Assembly (NCBI GenBank): GCA_045617505.1 | Contig: JAZLIS010000064.1 | Location: 1 to 64,000, forward strand | Reading direction: 5' to 3' | From: Cacconaster sp045617505 | GTDB taxonomy: Bacteria > Bacteroidota > Bacteroidia > Bacteroidales > UBA932 | Length of the DNA: 64,000 nt | Part shown: one piece after another, positions 7,719-16,421 of the stretch | Layout of the letters: each line of letters starts with the position of its first letter | How positions within the stretch are numbered: the stretch's first letter is position 1 | The notes under the pieces: generated by a model | Seen by the model: only the letters and a program-made list of their open reading frames with translations | What the model was told of the DNA's origin: nothing | The model's database searches: none | Position numbers and translations under genes: made by a program

Positions 7719-8897
7719 ATGGGACCGAGAATCTGCATAGGTTTGTCCGGAGGAGTCGATTCAAGTGTTGCGGCATATCTTCTGAAACAGCAGGGATATG
7801 ACGTATTCGCTCTTTTTATGCAGAACTGGCACGATACCGAGGGGACACTGCACGGGGATTGCGAGTGGGAAGAGGACCGCTCTGTCGCTGAGATGGTTGC
7901 CAGAAAAGTCGGCATTCCGTTCCATTTCGTAGATTTGAGTGATGTCTATCGCAGGAGAGTGGTGGACTATATGTTCAGCGAGTATGCAAAGGGGAGGACT
8001 CCGAATCCTGACGTGTTGTGCAACCGTGAAATCAAGTTTGACGCATTTCTCAAAGAGGCGCAGGCTCTGGGAGCGGATTATGTGGCCACCGGCCATTACT
8101 GCAGGAAGGATTCCTTTGTAGATTCCTCAGGGAGGACCGTCTATCGTATCCTTGAGGGGACTGACTCCAACAAGGACCAGAGTTATTTCCTTTGCCAGCT
8201 GTCCCAGTCCCAATTGGAGAAGGCTCTTTTCCCCATAGGCGGCATCTGCAAGCCGGAAGTACGCAGGATTGCGCACGAAGCCTGCCTTCCGTCAGCGGAC
8301 AAGAAGGATTCTCAGGGAATATGTTTTGTCGGCAAGGTGGATCTTCCCGTATTCCTGCAGCAGCAGCTCAAGCCGCGGGAGGGTGATGTCATAGAGATTC
8401 CCCGTGAATTCTATGCAGGACGTACCGAGCCTGACACCCTTGAGGCTCTCGCCGAGCCCGTAACCTATTCATCATCTGACGGAAAGGTGGTCGGCAGACA
8501 CATAGGAGTGCAGTATTACACCATCGGGCAGAGAAAAGGTCTCAACATCGGGGGGCACGCTGAACCACTCTTCATTATAGCGAACAATCCGGCGGAGAAT
8601 ATCATATTTGTCGGAGAGGGACAGGACCATCCCGGACTTTACAGAAAGGCTCTAAAGATTCTTCCCGAGGAGATTCACTGGATAAGGCCCGATCTCGAGT
8701 TGCCGGTCGGAGGGTCGTTGAGATGCCGTGTGAGGATAAGGTATCGTCAGCCTCTGCAGGATGCGCAGTTGTTCAGAAAGGAGGACGGGATGTACATTCT
8801 GTTCGACGTTCCTCAGAGAGGTATTACTCCCGGTCAGTTCGCGGTCTGGTATGCCCCGGACGGAGAGATGACCGGAAGTGGTGTGATTTACAGTTAA
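7719..8897 (+). CDS. mnmA: tRNA-specific 2-thiouridylase MnmA
   Basis: MnmA puts sulfur on U34 of tRNA-Lys, Glu and Gln, using ATP and a persulfide. The 392-residue protein starts at ATG 7719; an open frame extends further upstream but runs through the SRP RNA gene and is not credible. The PP-loop GLSGGVDSS sits at residues 7-15. The two catalytic cysteines are in NPDVLCNREIKF (near residue 101) and SQGICFVG (near residue 202). A central domain and C-terminal beta barrel follow, including YTIGQRKGL. mnmG, which modifies the same tRNA base at C5, is at 38,718. The phosphorylase gene follows after ten bases. Confidence 0.96.
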   Translation: MGPRICIGLSGGVDSSVAAYLLKQQGYDVFALFMQNWHDTEGTLHGDCEWEEDRSVAEMVARKVGIPFHFVDLSDVYRRRVVDYMFSEYAKGRTPNPDVLCNREIKFDAFLKEAQALGADYVATGHYCRKDSFVDSSGRTVYRILEGTDSNKDQSYFLCQLSQSQLEKALFPIGGICKPEVRRIAHEACLPSADKKDSQGICFVGKVDLPVFLQQQLKPREGDVIEIPREFYAGRTEPDTLEALAEPVTYSSSDGKVVGRHIGVQYYTIGQRKGLNIGGHAEPLFIIANNPAENIIFVGEGQDHPGLYRKALKILPEEIHWIRPDLELPVGGSLRCRVRIRYRQPLQDAQLFRKEDGMYILFDVPQRGITPGQFAVWYAPDGEMTGSGVIYS

Positions 8898-8907
8898 AAT
8901 TTAAATA

Positions 8908-9780
8908 ATGGCCATTGCAGAATCCGAATTGATAATAAATTCCGACGGCTCGATTTTCCACCTTCACATGAAACCGGAGCATCTTGCCGATGCGGTGATT
9001 CTCGTCGGTGATAGGGACCGGGTGGGGATGATGAAGAAGTATTTCTCCGATATTGACAGCGAAACCTCCAACAGGGAATTCGTCTCCTTTACCGGAAATT
9101 ACAAGGGAAAGAGAATGACCTGTCTTTCCACCGGAATCGGTATAGGCAACATTGATATCGTGATGAATGAACTGGATGCCCTTGCAAACATTGATTTCAA
9201 GACCAGAGAGTTAAAGAGCGAACACAGGCGTCTTACACTCTTGAGGCTGGGGACCTGCGGTGCCGTCCAGAGTGACGTGCCCATAGGCTCTTACGTCTTT
9301 TCCAGATATTCAATAGGTACTGACGGACTTCTCGGCTGGTACGGTTGCAGGGAGGGTGTCCTGGAGCCTGATATTGCGCAGGCATTTGCTGACCATATAC
9401 ACCGGACTCCTTGTCAGCCGATGCCATACGTGGCCAAATCAGGAGACCGCCTTTCCGCTCTTTTCGAGGATTGTGCAATTTCCGGAATGACTATCTCCGC
9501 TGCAGGATTTTACGGGCCTCAGGGACGCTCCGTCAGAGTCCCGCTGGCATTGCCGGATATGCTTGAAGATATAGAGAGTTTCAGATATGAAGGGATGAGA
9601 ATCCTCAATTTTGAGATGGAGGGTTCCGCCATTGCGGCCTTGGGCCGCCACCTCGGGCACGAGGCGGGAACCGTATGCTGTGTTCTGGCGAACCGCTATC
9701 TCAAAAGCATGAATACTGATTACAAATCAATCGTGGACAAATTGATAGTTCTTGTCCTTGACAGACTTTCCTCAGAATAA
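8908..9780 (+). CDS. uridine/nucleoside phosphorylase (PNP/UDP family)
   Basis: The 290-residue cytosolic enzyme cleaves a nucleoside with phosphate to the free base and (deoxy)ribose-1-phosphate. Typical motifs are VILVGDRDRV (phosphate-binding loop, residues 31-40), STGIGIGNIDIV (about residue 74), RLGTCGAVQ (about residue 112) and NFEMEGSAI (about residue 235), where Glu-Met-Glu contacts the ribose. Most Bacteroidota members are annotated as uridine phosphorylase, but base specificity cannot be settled by eye. Its TAA shares its last base with the ATG of the next gene, so translation is coupled. deoC at 31,033 handles a product of the same salvage route. Confidence 0.88.
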   Translation: MAIAESELIINSDGSIFHLHMKPEHLADAVILVGDRDRVGMMKKYFSDIDSETSNREFVSFTGNYKGKRMTCLSTGIGIGNIDIVMNELDALANIDFKTRELKSEHRRLTLLRLGTCGAVQSDVPIGSYVFSRYSIGTDGLLGWYGCREGVLEPDIAQAFADHIHRTPCQPMPYVAKSGDRLSALFEDCAISGMTISAAGFYGPQGRSVRVPLALPDMLEDIESFRYEGMRILNFEMEGSAIAALGRHLGHEAGTVCCVLANRYLKSMNTDYKSIVDKLIVLVLDRLSSE

Positions 9781-10955
9781 TGTCAGACATTGTCATAGTC
9801 GGAGGCGGTGCCGCCGGGATGATGGCTGCCATTTTTGCGGCCGAAAGGCTGGGGGACGGCAGCCGTGTCACCCTGCTTGAGAAAAACGACCGACTGGGGC
9901 GTAAAATCTATCTTACGGGCAAGGGCCGGTGCAATATCACCAATATGCGACCCTGGAATGAATTCTCACGACACATACATCCGGAGCCCAAATTTTTCAA
10001 GCCTGCCTTCAGAGCCTTCTCCAATGAGGCTGTGAGAAACTTCTTCGAATCTGCCGGACTTCCGGTTGCCGAGGAGCAGGGGAGAAGACTCTTCCCGGCC
10101 TCTATGAAAGCATCCGATGTCGTCCGTACTCTGGAACGGAGGGTGAAAGAGTCAGGAATCAGAACGGTCTTTAATACCGGATGGGATTCATCCATTCCCT
10201 GCAAGGCTCTCATCATAGCCACGGGAGGCAAATCCTATCCCATTACCGGATCAACCGGAGACGGCTATGACATCGCACGTTCATTCGGACATACCGTAAC
10301 CCGCATATTCCCCTCCCTGACGGCTCTTATGCCCGGAGAATACAGATATTACGGTACAATAGAACTGAAGAACGTTGCATTGACTCTTCAGGTTGACAAA
10401 GATGTCGTACAGAGGGAGGAAGGGGAGATGTCGTTCACGGACGATGGAATCGAAGGGGCACTTGGATACAGACTCAGCAGACGTGCTGTCTGGGCCCTTG
10501 AGAACGGGCAGAAAGTCACTTTGCTTCTCGACCTGAAGCCTGCGCTTACTGAAGAACAGCTTGCGGCCAGAATTTTACGCGAAACTTCAAGTATGGGAGG
10601 TAAATTCAGTGTAGCTCAGATACTTCGCCGATTACTTCCTTTAGATCTTGTACCCACCTTTATGGATGCCCACAAGGGCATCAGCCTTGACAACATTCCT
10701 TCGGCTCTGAAGGATTGGCGTTTTCCGATAGTTTCCTGCAAGGGTTATGAACGCGCCGTAGTTACGGCCGGCGGGGTTTCACTTAAGGAAATCAATCCGT
10801 CCACGATGGAATCCAGACTGTATCCGGGACTTTTCTTTGCCGGAGAGGTGATGGATATAGACGGAGACACCGGTGGATACAACCTTCAGGTCGCTTTCTC
10901 CACCGGTGCCCTCGCTGGCAGTTCAGCCGCAGACTATTTGTTGTCCAGACAGTGA
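9780..10955 (+). CDS. HI0933/YhiN-type FAD-dependent oxidoreductase
   Basis: This 391-residue flavoprotein belongs to the HI0933-like (BaiN/YhiN) family. The dinucleotide-binding motif GGGAAGMMAAIFAAE is at residues 8-22, LLEKNDRLGRKIYLTGKGRCN follows, and ATGGKSYPITGSTGDGY gives the second nucleotide-binding segment. The C-terminal GEVMDIDGDTGGYNLQVAFSTG is the family FAD signature. The reaction of most members is unknown; one gut homologue has been linked to bile-acid reduction, which should not be assumed here. The start is coupled to the phosphorylase stop. The end overlaps the GH2 gene by 22 bases tail to tail. Confidence 0.9.
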   Translation: MSDIVIVGGGAAGMMAAIFAAERLGDGSRVTLLEKNDRLGRKIYLTGKGRCNITNMRPWNEFSRHIHPEPKFFKPAFRAFSNEAVRNFFESAGLPVAEEQGRRLFPASMKASDVVRTLERRVKESGIRTVFNTGWDSSIPCKALIIATGGKSYPITGSTGDGYDIARSFGHTVTRIFPSLTALMPGEYRYYGTIELKNVALTLQVDKDVVQREEGEMSFTDDGIEGALGYRLSRRAVWALENGQKVTLLLDLKPALTEEQLAARILRETSSMGGKFSVAQILRRLLPLDLVPTFMDAHKGISLDNIPSALKDWRFPIVSCKGYERAVVTAGGVSLKEINPSTMESRLYPGLFFAGEVMDIDGDTGGYNLQVAFSTGALAGSSAADYLLSRQ

Positions 10956-12736
10956 CAGAGTTTGCTGTTAATCTCCTTTACACGGGATAGATCCATCTTC
11001 TCAATTTTGCGGTCGTAGGTCATCAGTCCGTTCACCTCAATCTCCACGTCCGTGGTTTGAGTATAGACACCTGCGGAAAATCCCTTGTCAACGAATTCGA
11101 GAAGAGATTTGCCGTATTTCATGTATTCATCGGTAACGTCCTTGCTGTTTTCGAAGCGGATGTATCCCCAGTTTCTGTCATTTGTCCAGAGGTGGTCCTT
11201 TATGGGGAATCCGATGCCGCCGTATTCACCGAGTACCAGAATCCTCTTCGCATCGCTCAGGTAGAGTTCAGGCATAGGATAGTGGTGCAGGTCAAGAATA
11301 TCTCCGGCGAAGAGGAAGTGGTTTCCTCCGCTGGCGGAATTTACAAGCCTGTCAGGGTCATAGTTTTTAGTCCAGTCCGTGATTTCGACTGTCTTGAACT
11401 GGCCCCAGCCTTCGTTGAAAGGAACCCAGACCACCACACACGGTGAACTGTAGAGGTAATCCATTATTTCCTTCCACTCCTTGCGGTAGTTTTCCTCGCT
11501 TGCAACGCTGCGGACAAATTCGCTTCTTTTGTAGAACTCCATACTGGTCCAGGAACCATTAAGGTCGCCGGAAGGCATATCCTGCCAAACAAGGATGCCG
11601 AGACGGTCGCAATGATAGTACCAGCGCGCGGGTTCAACTTTCACGTGCTTGCGTATCATATTGAATCCCATATCCTTGGTCTTCTGAACATCGAATTTCA
11701 GAGCCTCGTCCGTAGGGGCAGTATATAGGCCGTCAGGCCACCATCCCTGATCGAGAGGACCCAGCATGAAGATGGGTTTGTCGTTGAGAGCCATCCTCCT
11801 GATACCGTCCTTGTCCTTGACGGAACTGATTTTTCTCATAGCGCAGTAGCTGCCAACTTTGTCGCATACTTTGCCGTCAACGGAAAGAATCACCTCCATA
11901 TCATACAGATAGGGATCGTCGGGAGTCCAGAGATGAGGGTCGTTCAGCACAACTTCGGCCGTCATTCCTCCGATGGCCTTTGCAGAGCCGACAACCTTAC
12001 CGTCCTGCTTGATGTTCACTGTCACCAGCCCCTTGCAGACGCCTTCGGCCTTCACTTTGATGACGCTTCTGTCAAGGTCGGGAGTGATGCGCAGGCTTGA
12101 AATGTGCTGGTCGGAGACGGGTTCCATCCAGACTGTCTGCCAGATGCCTGTAACGGAAGTGTACCAGATTCCTTCCGGTTCATTGACCTGTTTGCCTCTT
12201 GGCTGAAAACCTTCGTCAGTGGGGTCCCACACTTTGAGTTTAAGTGTGTTGTTTCCGCTGTTGAGTGCTTCCGTGACGTCACATTCGAAGGGAGTGTAGC
12301 CTCCGGTGTGGGAAGCCACCTTGATGTCGTTGACCCATACTTCACTCTTCCAGTCAACCGCTCCGAAATGGAGTATCACCCTTTTGCCCTTCCACTCTTT
12401 GGGGATGGTGAAATTGCGGCTGTACCAGAGATTGTTCTCCTCTCCGACTGTTTTTCCAACTCCTGAAAGAGCGCTTTCGACTGCAAATGGAACAAGAATT
12501 TTACCCTGTGATTCAGTGAAGTTCCGGTTCAGAGGAAGAATTGCATAATCCCAAAGTCCGTTGAGATTGACCCATTGGTCACGGACCATCTGAGGCCTGG
12601 GATATTCCTGAAGGGTTGCAGACGGATCCACCTGATCCGCCCAGGGTGTCCGGATTCTCTCTCCGGCAATTTGCCATTGTGCTGAGGCACTGACTGCCGC
12701 CAACAGCAATGACAAGATTAATGCTGATTTTTTCAT
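10934..12736 (-). CDS. exported glycoside hydrolase family 2 enzyme
   Basis: The 600-residue protein has a signal peptide (MKKSALILSLLLAAVSASAQ) followed by the GH2 order: a jelly-roll sugar-binding domain (about residues 35-200, with NLNGLWDYAI), an immunoglobulin-like domain (about 205-305) and a TIM-barrel (about 310-590). The acid/base glutamate is in FNEGWGQF near residue 440, and the likely nucleophile in LGEYGGIG near residue 504. It is short for a beta-galactosidase and nearer in size to beta-glucuronidase or uncharacterised Bacteroidales GH2 enzymes, so I leave the substrate open. It lies nine bases downstream of the FAH-like gene, at the end of the dnaN unit. Confidence 0.88.
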   Translation of the reverse strand: MKKSALILSLLLAAVSASAQWQIAGERIRTPWADQVDPSATLQEYPRPQMVRDQWVNLNGLWDYAILPLNRNFTESQGKILVPFAVESALSGVGKTVGEENNLWYSRNFTIPKEWKGKRVILHFGAVDWKSEVWVNDIKVASHTGGYTPFECDVTEALNSGNNTLKLKVWDPTDEGFQPRGKQVNEPEGIWYTSVTGIWQTVWMEPVSDQHISSLRITPDLDRSVIKVKAEGVCKGLVTVNIKQDGKVVGSAKAIGGMTAEVVLNDPHLWTPDDPYLYDMEVILSVDGKVCDKVGSYCAMRKISSVKDKDGIRRMALNDKPIFMLGPLDQGWWPDGLYTAPTDEALKFDVQKTKDMGFNMIRKHVKVEPARWYYHCDRLGILVWQDMPSGDLNGSWTSMEFYKRSEFVRSVASEENYRKEWKEIMDYLYSSPCVVVWVPFNEGWGQFKTVEITDWTKNYDPDRLVNSASGGNHFLFAGDILDLHHYPMPELYLSDAKRILVLGEYGGIGFPIKDHLWTNDRNWGYIRFENSKDVTDEYMKYGKSLLEFVDKGFSAGVYTQTTDVEIEVNGLMTYDRKIEKMDLSRVKEINSKLCHCLDNK

Positions 12737-12745
12737 ACAGTGTAA

Positions 12746-13180
12746 TTATTTGATATTGATTGAATTGATTGTATCTCCCTGTTTGATGACAGAACAGTCC
12801 CCGTTTTCGACAATTACCAAGTCTCCTCTTCGCAGGGTCATGACAGCCGATACTGCGCATATTCTTGAAACCATCCCTTCATCCGGAAAAGACGTGGGCT
12901 TCTCCTCTTCGAGAACTGTAGATCTGTCGATATAGGGATTTGCCTTTCCGTCGCAGTCCAGTCCATAATAGAGCCATCCTTCGCATAAAGGCTCCAGATA
13001 TCTTTCCGCAAATCTGGGCTGAATGGATTTTCCTGCTTTGAGAAGCCTGATATACTTGCAATTACATATAGCAACCGAAACGAAACCTTCAGGAAGAAAA
13101 AAATCCTCCCTTACCCGGCAAAGTGTACTGTCAGGTCTTGTGTACCATGTATTGTCCGGCTTCAGTACTATCAGATTCAT
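12746..13180 (-). CDS. small FAH-fold-like protein of unknown function
   Basis: I do not firmly recognise this 144-residue protein. Its segments resemble fumarylacetoacetate hydrolase (FAH) family proteins: AGKSIQPRFAERYLEPLCEG in the middle, and LRRGDLVIVENGDCSVIKQG near the end, comparable to the L-x-P-G-D-x-I ... G-D-x-V strand pair of that fold. The usual metal-binding glutamates and the glycine-rich catalytic loop are not apparent, and the protein is about half the normal length, so it may be a non-catalytic derivative. It overlaps the upstream exonuclease gene by four bases and is followed nine bases later by the GH2 gene. Confidence 0.6.
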   Translation of the reverse strand: MNLIVLKPDNTWYTRPDSTLCRVREDFFLPEGFVSVAICNCKYIRLLKAGKSIQPRFAERYLEPLCEGWLYYGLDCDGKANPYIDRSTVLEEEKPTSFPDEGMVSRICAVSAVMTLRRGDLVIVENGDCSVIKQGDTINSINIK

Positions 13181-13971
13181 TTGAACAGGCCCATTTTAAT
13201 TTTTGTAAGGACCTGTTTTGTGTCCAAGGTGAAGTCACCGTTCATTATCCAGTCGTAATAAGACGGTTCGGAATGCAGGACATCAATGACGCGTTTGCCC
13301 TTGTGCTTGCCGAAGTTGAATACAGGCTCTTCGTGTTCGTCGAAGGCAATGCGACCCGCGTAGTCCGCAAATCTGGTCTGGCAGGAGTATTTCGCCAGAT
13401 ATGACACATCGTTCTGAAGAGGGTCGGACGCATCTTCAGCGTATTTGTCGAGCTGGGCCTCCAGAACCTCGTAAGTGGCCATCGTATCCGCCTCGGCGGA
13501 GTGTGCTTTTTCGAGGTCCTTATTGCAATAGAACATATAGGCGGCCTTCAGTGTGCGCTGCTCCTTCTTGTGGAAGATGTTCTGTACGTCAACCAGCTTT
13601 CTCTTGCGGAAATCGAAATCCACCTCGGCCCTGAGAAACTCTTCGGCCAGCATCGGAATATCGAACTTCAATGAATTGAAACCTGCTATGTCGCATCCTT
13701 CCATCCAGACGGCCAGCGATTTGGCAATCTGACGGAAAGTAGGCTCGTGCAGGACGTCCTCGTCACTGATTCCGTGAACAGCCTGTGCGGCAGGTGAGAT
13801 GGGTATGGTGGGATTGACTCTGCGCGTCTTGACCTCCACCTTGTTGGATCCCCCACCCGCGGAAGGGGAGACCTTGACCATAGAAATCTCCACTATCCTG
13901 TCCGAGGCAACATTAAGTCCTGTACTTTCGATATCGAAGAATATTATCGGGTTTTTCAATGCAAGTTGCAT
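13177..13971 (-). CDS. DnaQ-like 3'-5' exonuclease
   Basis: This is a 264-residue DEDDh exonuclease of the DNA polymerase III epsilon type. Exo I is FFDIESTGLN (residues 11-20), Exo II is in AGFNSLKFDIPML (about residue 97), and Exo III is HSAEADTMATYEVLEAQ (about residue 157) with the catalytic His and Asp. HGISDEDV is also present. After about residue 210 a C-terminal module carries FNFGKHKGKRVIDVL and YYDWIMNGDF, seen in other small exonucleases of this phylum. It lies 11 bases after dnaN, whose product is the sliding clamp, so a proofreading or repair role at the replisome is plausible. Confidence 0.9.
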   Translation of the reverse strand: MQLALKNPIIFFDIESTGLNVASDRIVEISMVKVSPSAGGGSNKVEVKTRRVNPTIPISPAAQAVHGISDEDVLHEPTFRQIAKSLAVWMEGCDIAGFNSLKFDIPMLAEEFLRAEVDFDFRKRKLVDVQNIFHKKEQRTLKAAYMFYCNKDLEKAHSAEADTMATYEVLEAQLDKYAEDASDPLQNDVSYLAKYSCQTRFADYAGRIAFDEHEEPVFNFGKHKGKRVIDVLHSEPSYYDWIMNGDFTLDTKQVLTKIKMGLFK

Positions 13972-13982
13972 ATCGTGCCTAT

Positions 13983-15110
13983 TTATGCGTTAATCATCAC
14001 AGGCATAATCAGTGCTCTTATGTCCTCATCGGCATCGATGTCGTCTGCGGGGACTATGAGAGCGGCGCGGGCCGGGTCGGCAAGTTGCAGGCAGATGTTC
14101 CTGTAGGGCAGGTTGCCCAATATTTCAAGCAGGAAAGATGCCTTGAAACCTATCTCCATAGGGTCTCCGTCATACTGGCAGGCCAAAGTCTCATATGCTG
14201 ACATGGAGAAACTGAGGTCCTGTGCGGATATGATAAGTTCGTTGGCCGAGAGCCTGAACTTGACTTGATTTGCCACCTGATTGGAACATACTGCGATGCG
14301 TTTCACTACACCGAGAAGTTCGCTTCTTCCGACAATGAGCCTGTTGCTGTTGTTTTTGGGGAGAACAGAACGGTAGGCAGGGTAGTTTCCTTCAATCAAC
14401 CTGCAAACCAGAATACTGTTGCCGAAACTGAACTGTGCGTTCTTGCTGCCGAAGCGGATTGTGACATCCTCTTCAGTCTTGGCCAGAAGTCCACGCAGGA
14501 TACCTGCAGGTTTCTTGTGAAGAATGAAATTCATCGGCTGGGGAGCGCTTATGCCGGAGATGGTGTCGTAAACCAGCTTGTGGGCATCGGATGCCACCAG
14601 TGTGGTCGATTCAGGAGTGATGTCGAAATATATGCCGTTCATCACGGGCCGGAGTTCTTCTTCTGCAGTTGCGTAGATAGTATTGTTTATGCCGCTCAGC
14701 AGGGTGCCGGCATTGATGGATATGCTCTGGGATGCATCTTCTATGGAAGGAATCAGAGGATAGTCCGCGGCATCATAGCAGGGTATCTTGGATGCCCCAC
14801 TGGCCCAGGTGATATCCATCACGGACATTCCGTCAGTGTTGGAAAATACCAGCGGCTGGTCGGGGAACTCCTTGAGAGAGTCGGTCAGAAGTTTTGCGGG
14901 GACGGCAATAGAGCCTGTCTGCTCCACTCTGGAGATGGGAATGTTTGTCCTCAGGGTGGTCTCCCCGTCTGATGCGGTCACTGTGAGGGCAGTGTCGTTC
15001 AGTTCAAAGAGGAAGTTTTCCAGAATTGCGCTGGAAGGCTTCGGTGAAATAACCTTGGATACGGACATCAGTCCGGTCAGCAGTTCTGAACTTGATACTG
15101 AAAATTTCAT
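13983..15110 (-). CDS. dnaN: DNA polymerase III beta subunit (sliding clamp)
   Basis: The 375-residue protein has the three-domain clamp layout. The N-terminal MKFSVSSSELLTGLMSVSKV and PSSAILENFLFELND are typical, as are TLVASDAHKL in the middle and the C-terminal LADPARAALIVPA and ALIMPVMI. I place the start at 15,110. A longer open frame to 15,191 crosses the promoter, and its extra residues look nothing like a clamp. The dimer encircles DNA and tethers polymerase III. dnaA and oriC are not in this window. It heads a minus-strand unit with the exonuclease, the FAH-like gene and the GH2 gene. Confidence 0.96.
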   Translation of the reverse strand: MKFSVSSSELLTGLMSVSKVISPKPSSAILENFLFELNDTALTVTASDGETTLRTNIPISRVEQTGSIAVPAKLLTDSLKEFPDQPLVFSNTDGMSVMDITWASGASKIPCYDAADYPLIPSIEDASQSISINAGTLLSGINNTIYATAEEELRPVMNGIYFDITPESTTLVASDAHKLVYDTISGISAPQPMNFILHKKPAGILRGLLAKTEEDVTIRFGSKNAQFSFGNSILVCRLIEGNYPAYRSVLPKNNSNRLIVGRSELLGVVKRIAVCSNQVANQVKFRLSANELIISAQDLSFSMSAYETLACQYDGDPMEIGFKASFLLEILGNLPYRNICLQLADPARAALIVPADDIDADEDIRALIMPVMINA

Positions 15111-15145
15111 TTGTCGTCTGTTTGAGTTTTGTTTTCTTTTACCTA

Positions 15146-15153
15146 CAAATATA
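15146..15153 (-). promoter_or_regulatory. dnaN promoter -7 box
   Basis: TATATTTG on the minus strand, 35 bases before the dnaN ATG, matches TAnnTTTG. The sequence upstream is A/T-rich with no clear -33 element. Confidence 0.55.
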
Positions 15154-15222
15154 AACAAAAAAAACCATCTGTATGGCACATATTTTGACAAACATCAACT
15201 AATATCCAACAATGAATACGAT

Positions 15223-16347
15223 ATGAAGAAATTACTGTTTTTCATCCTTTGCGTGGCCGCTTCCGCCGCATCCGGTTATTTCGCCGCCGATGTGGCATTG
15301 AACAGGAATCAGTTTTCTGCGGGCTCCACCGGGGAGGGGACTTCCTCCTTCGCAGATCGGAAAGAGGCGCACAACAGGGTTGTTACAAGGAACGTTCCTG
15401 ATTTTTCCGATGCGGCTGAAAGTTCAGTTCAGGCTGTAGTATATGTCAAGGTGGTCCAGAAGGCAAAGTACCAGAATCCCAATTCCATCTTTGACCTTCT
15501 GTTCGGTTTTGCCCAGACTCCCAAGGACCAGGTGGGTCTGGGTTCCGGAGTTATCATTGATCCTGACGGATATATTGTGACCAACAATCACGTGATTGCT
15601 GGGGCTGACCTGATAGAAGTCACACTTGAGAACAACAGGGTCTATCCTGCAAGACTTGTTGGTACAGACCCGGCTACAGACATAGCCCTTCTGAAAATCG
15701 AGGCGGACAATCTCCCGTCAATTGCTCTCGGGAATTCCGATGACCTGAGACTCGGCGAATGGGTGCTTGCAATAGGAAGTCCATACGATCTGCGCTCCAC
15801 CATAACAGCCGGAATAGTCAGCGCAAAGGGCCGTTCCCTTCCGAATTACGACGGACAGTACAGGGTTGAATCCTTCATTCAGACAGATGCCGCGGTCAAC
15901 CCGGGAAACAGCGGCGGAGCCTTGGTCAACGCAGTTGGGGAACTGGTTGGCATCAACACTTCAATCATCTCTCTGACTGGTTCATATTCGGGCTATTCGT
16001 TCGCTGTTCCTGTAAATATTGTCAGGAAAATCACGGATGATTTCCGCAATTATGGTCAGGTTCAAAGGGCTATGCTCGGAGTTTCGGTCTCACCTCTCAA
16101 TCCGTCGCTGGCCGGGCAGCTGGGGCTCGACAATCTGGATGGTGTCTATGTGGCGGGTGTGCAGAAAGGAGGGGTGGCTCACAATGCCGGAATACGCGAA
16201 GGTGATGTCATCACGGAGATAAACCTCAATAAAATCAGGAACACGGCCAATCTTCAGGAACAGATGAATCGGTTGCGTCCCGGCGAACAGGCTGTCGTCA
16301 CCATCATAAGAGAAGGGTCTCAGAAAGAATTCATCGTAACTCTGTAA
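15223..16347 (+). CDS. DegP/HtrA-type trypsin-like serine protease with one PDZ domain
   Basis: This 374-residue envelope protease is anchored or secreted through an N-terminal hydrophobic segment (MKKLLFFILCVAASAASGYFAA). The trypsin-like domain has His in VTNNHVIAGAD (near residue 123), Asp in TDPATDIALLKI (near residue 150) and Ser in VNPGNSGGALV (near residue 228), a complete triad. One PDZ domain fills about residues 275-372. It would degrade or sense misfolded envelope proteins. The start at 15,223 gives the signal segment; the frame open before it runs through dnaN on the other strand. A hairpin terminator at 16,380 follows. Confidence 0.92.
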   Translation: MKKLLFFILCVAASAASGYFAADVALNRNQFSAGSTGEGTSSFADRKEAHNRVVTRNVPDFSDAAESSVQAVVYVKVVQKAKYQNPNSIFDLLFGFAQTPKDQVGLGSGVIIDPDGYIVTNNHVIAGADLIEVTLENNRVYPARLVGTDPATDIALLKIEADNLPSIALGNSDDLRLGEWVLAIGSPYDLRSTITAGIVSAKGRSLPNYDGQYRVESFIQTDAAVNPGNSGGALVNAVGELVGINTSIISLTGSYSGYSFAVPVNIVRKITDDFRNYGQVQRAMLGVSVSPLNPSLAGQLGLDNLDGVYVAGVQKGGVAHNAGIREGDVITEINLNKIRNTANLQEQMNRLRPGEQAVVTIIREGSQKEFIVTL

Positions 16348-16379
16348 CTTTTTGAAACATTCCTTTCCGAAAATCGTAT

Positions 16380-16415
16380 AACTGATGTTGTATTTTTCAC
16401 AGCATCAGTTTTTTT
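16380..16415 (+). terminator. intrinsic terminator after the HtrA-type gene, touching rpoD
   Basis: AACTGATG-T-TG pairs with CA-G-CATCAGTT (11-base arms with one mismatch) around a TATTTTTCA loop, followed by seven T residues. It ends only about six bases before the rpoD ATG at 16,422. It therefore ends protease transcription or lies in the rpoD leader. Confidence 0.65.
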
Positions 16416-16421
16416 ATCAGT

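Noticed and set aside
14265..14972. A 235-codon open frame opposite dnaN
   Set aside because: The sense strand encodes a complete sliding clamp; the antisense product shows no family pattern.
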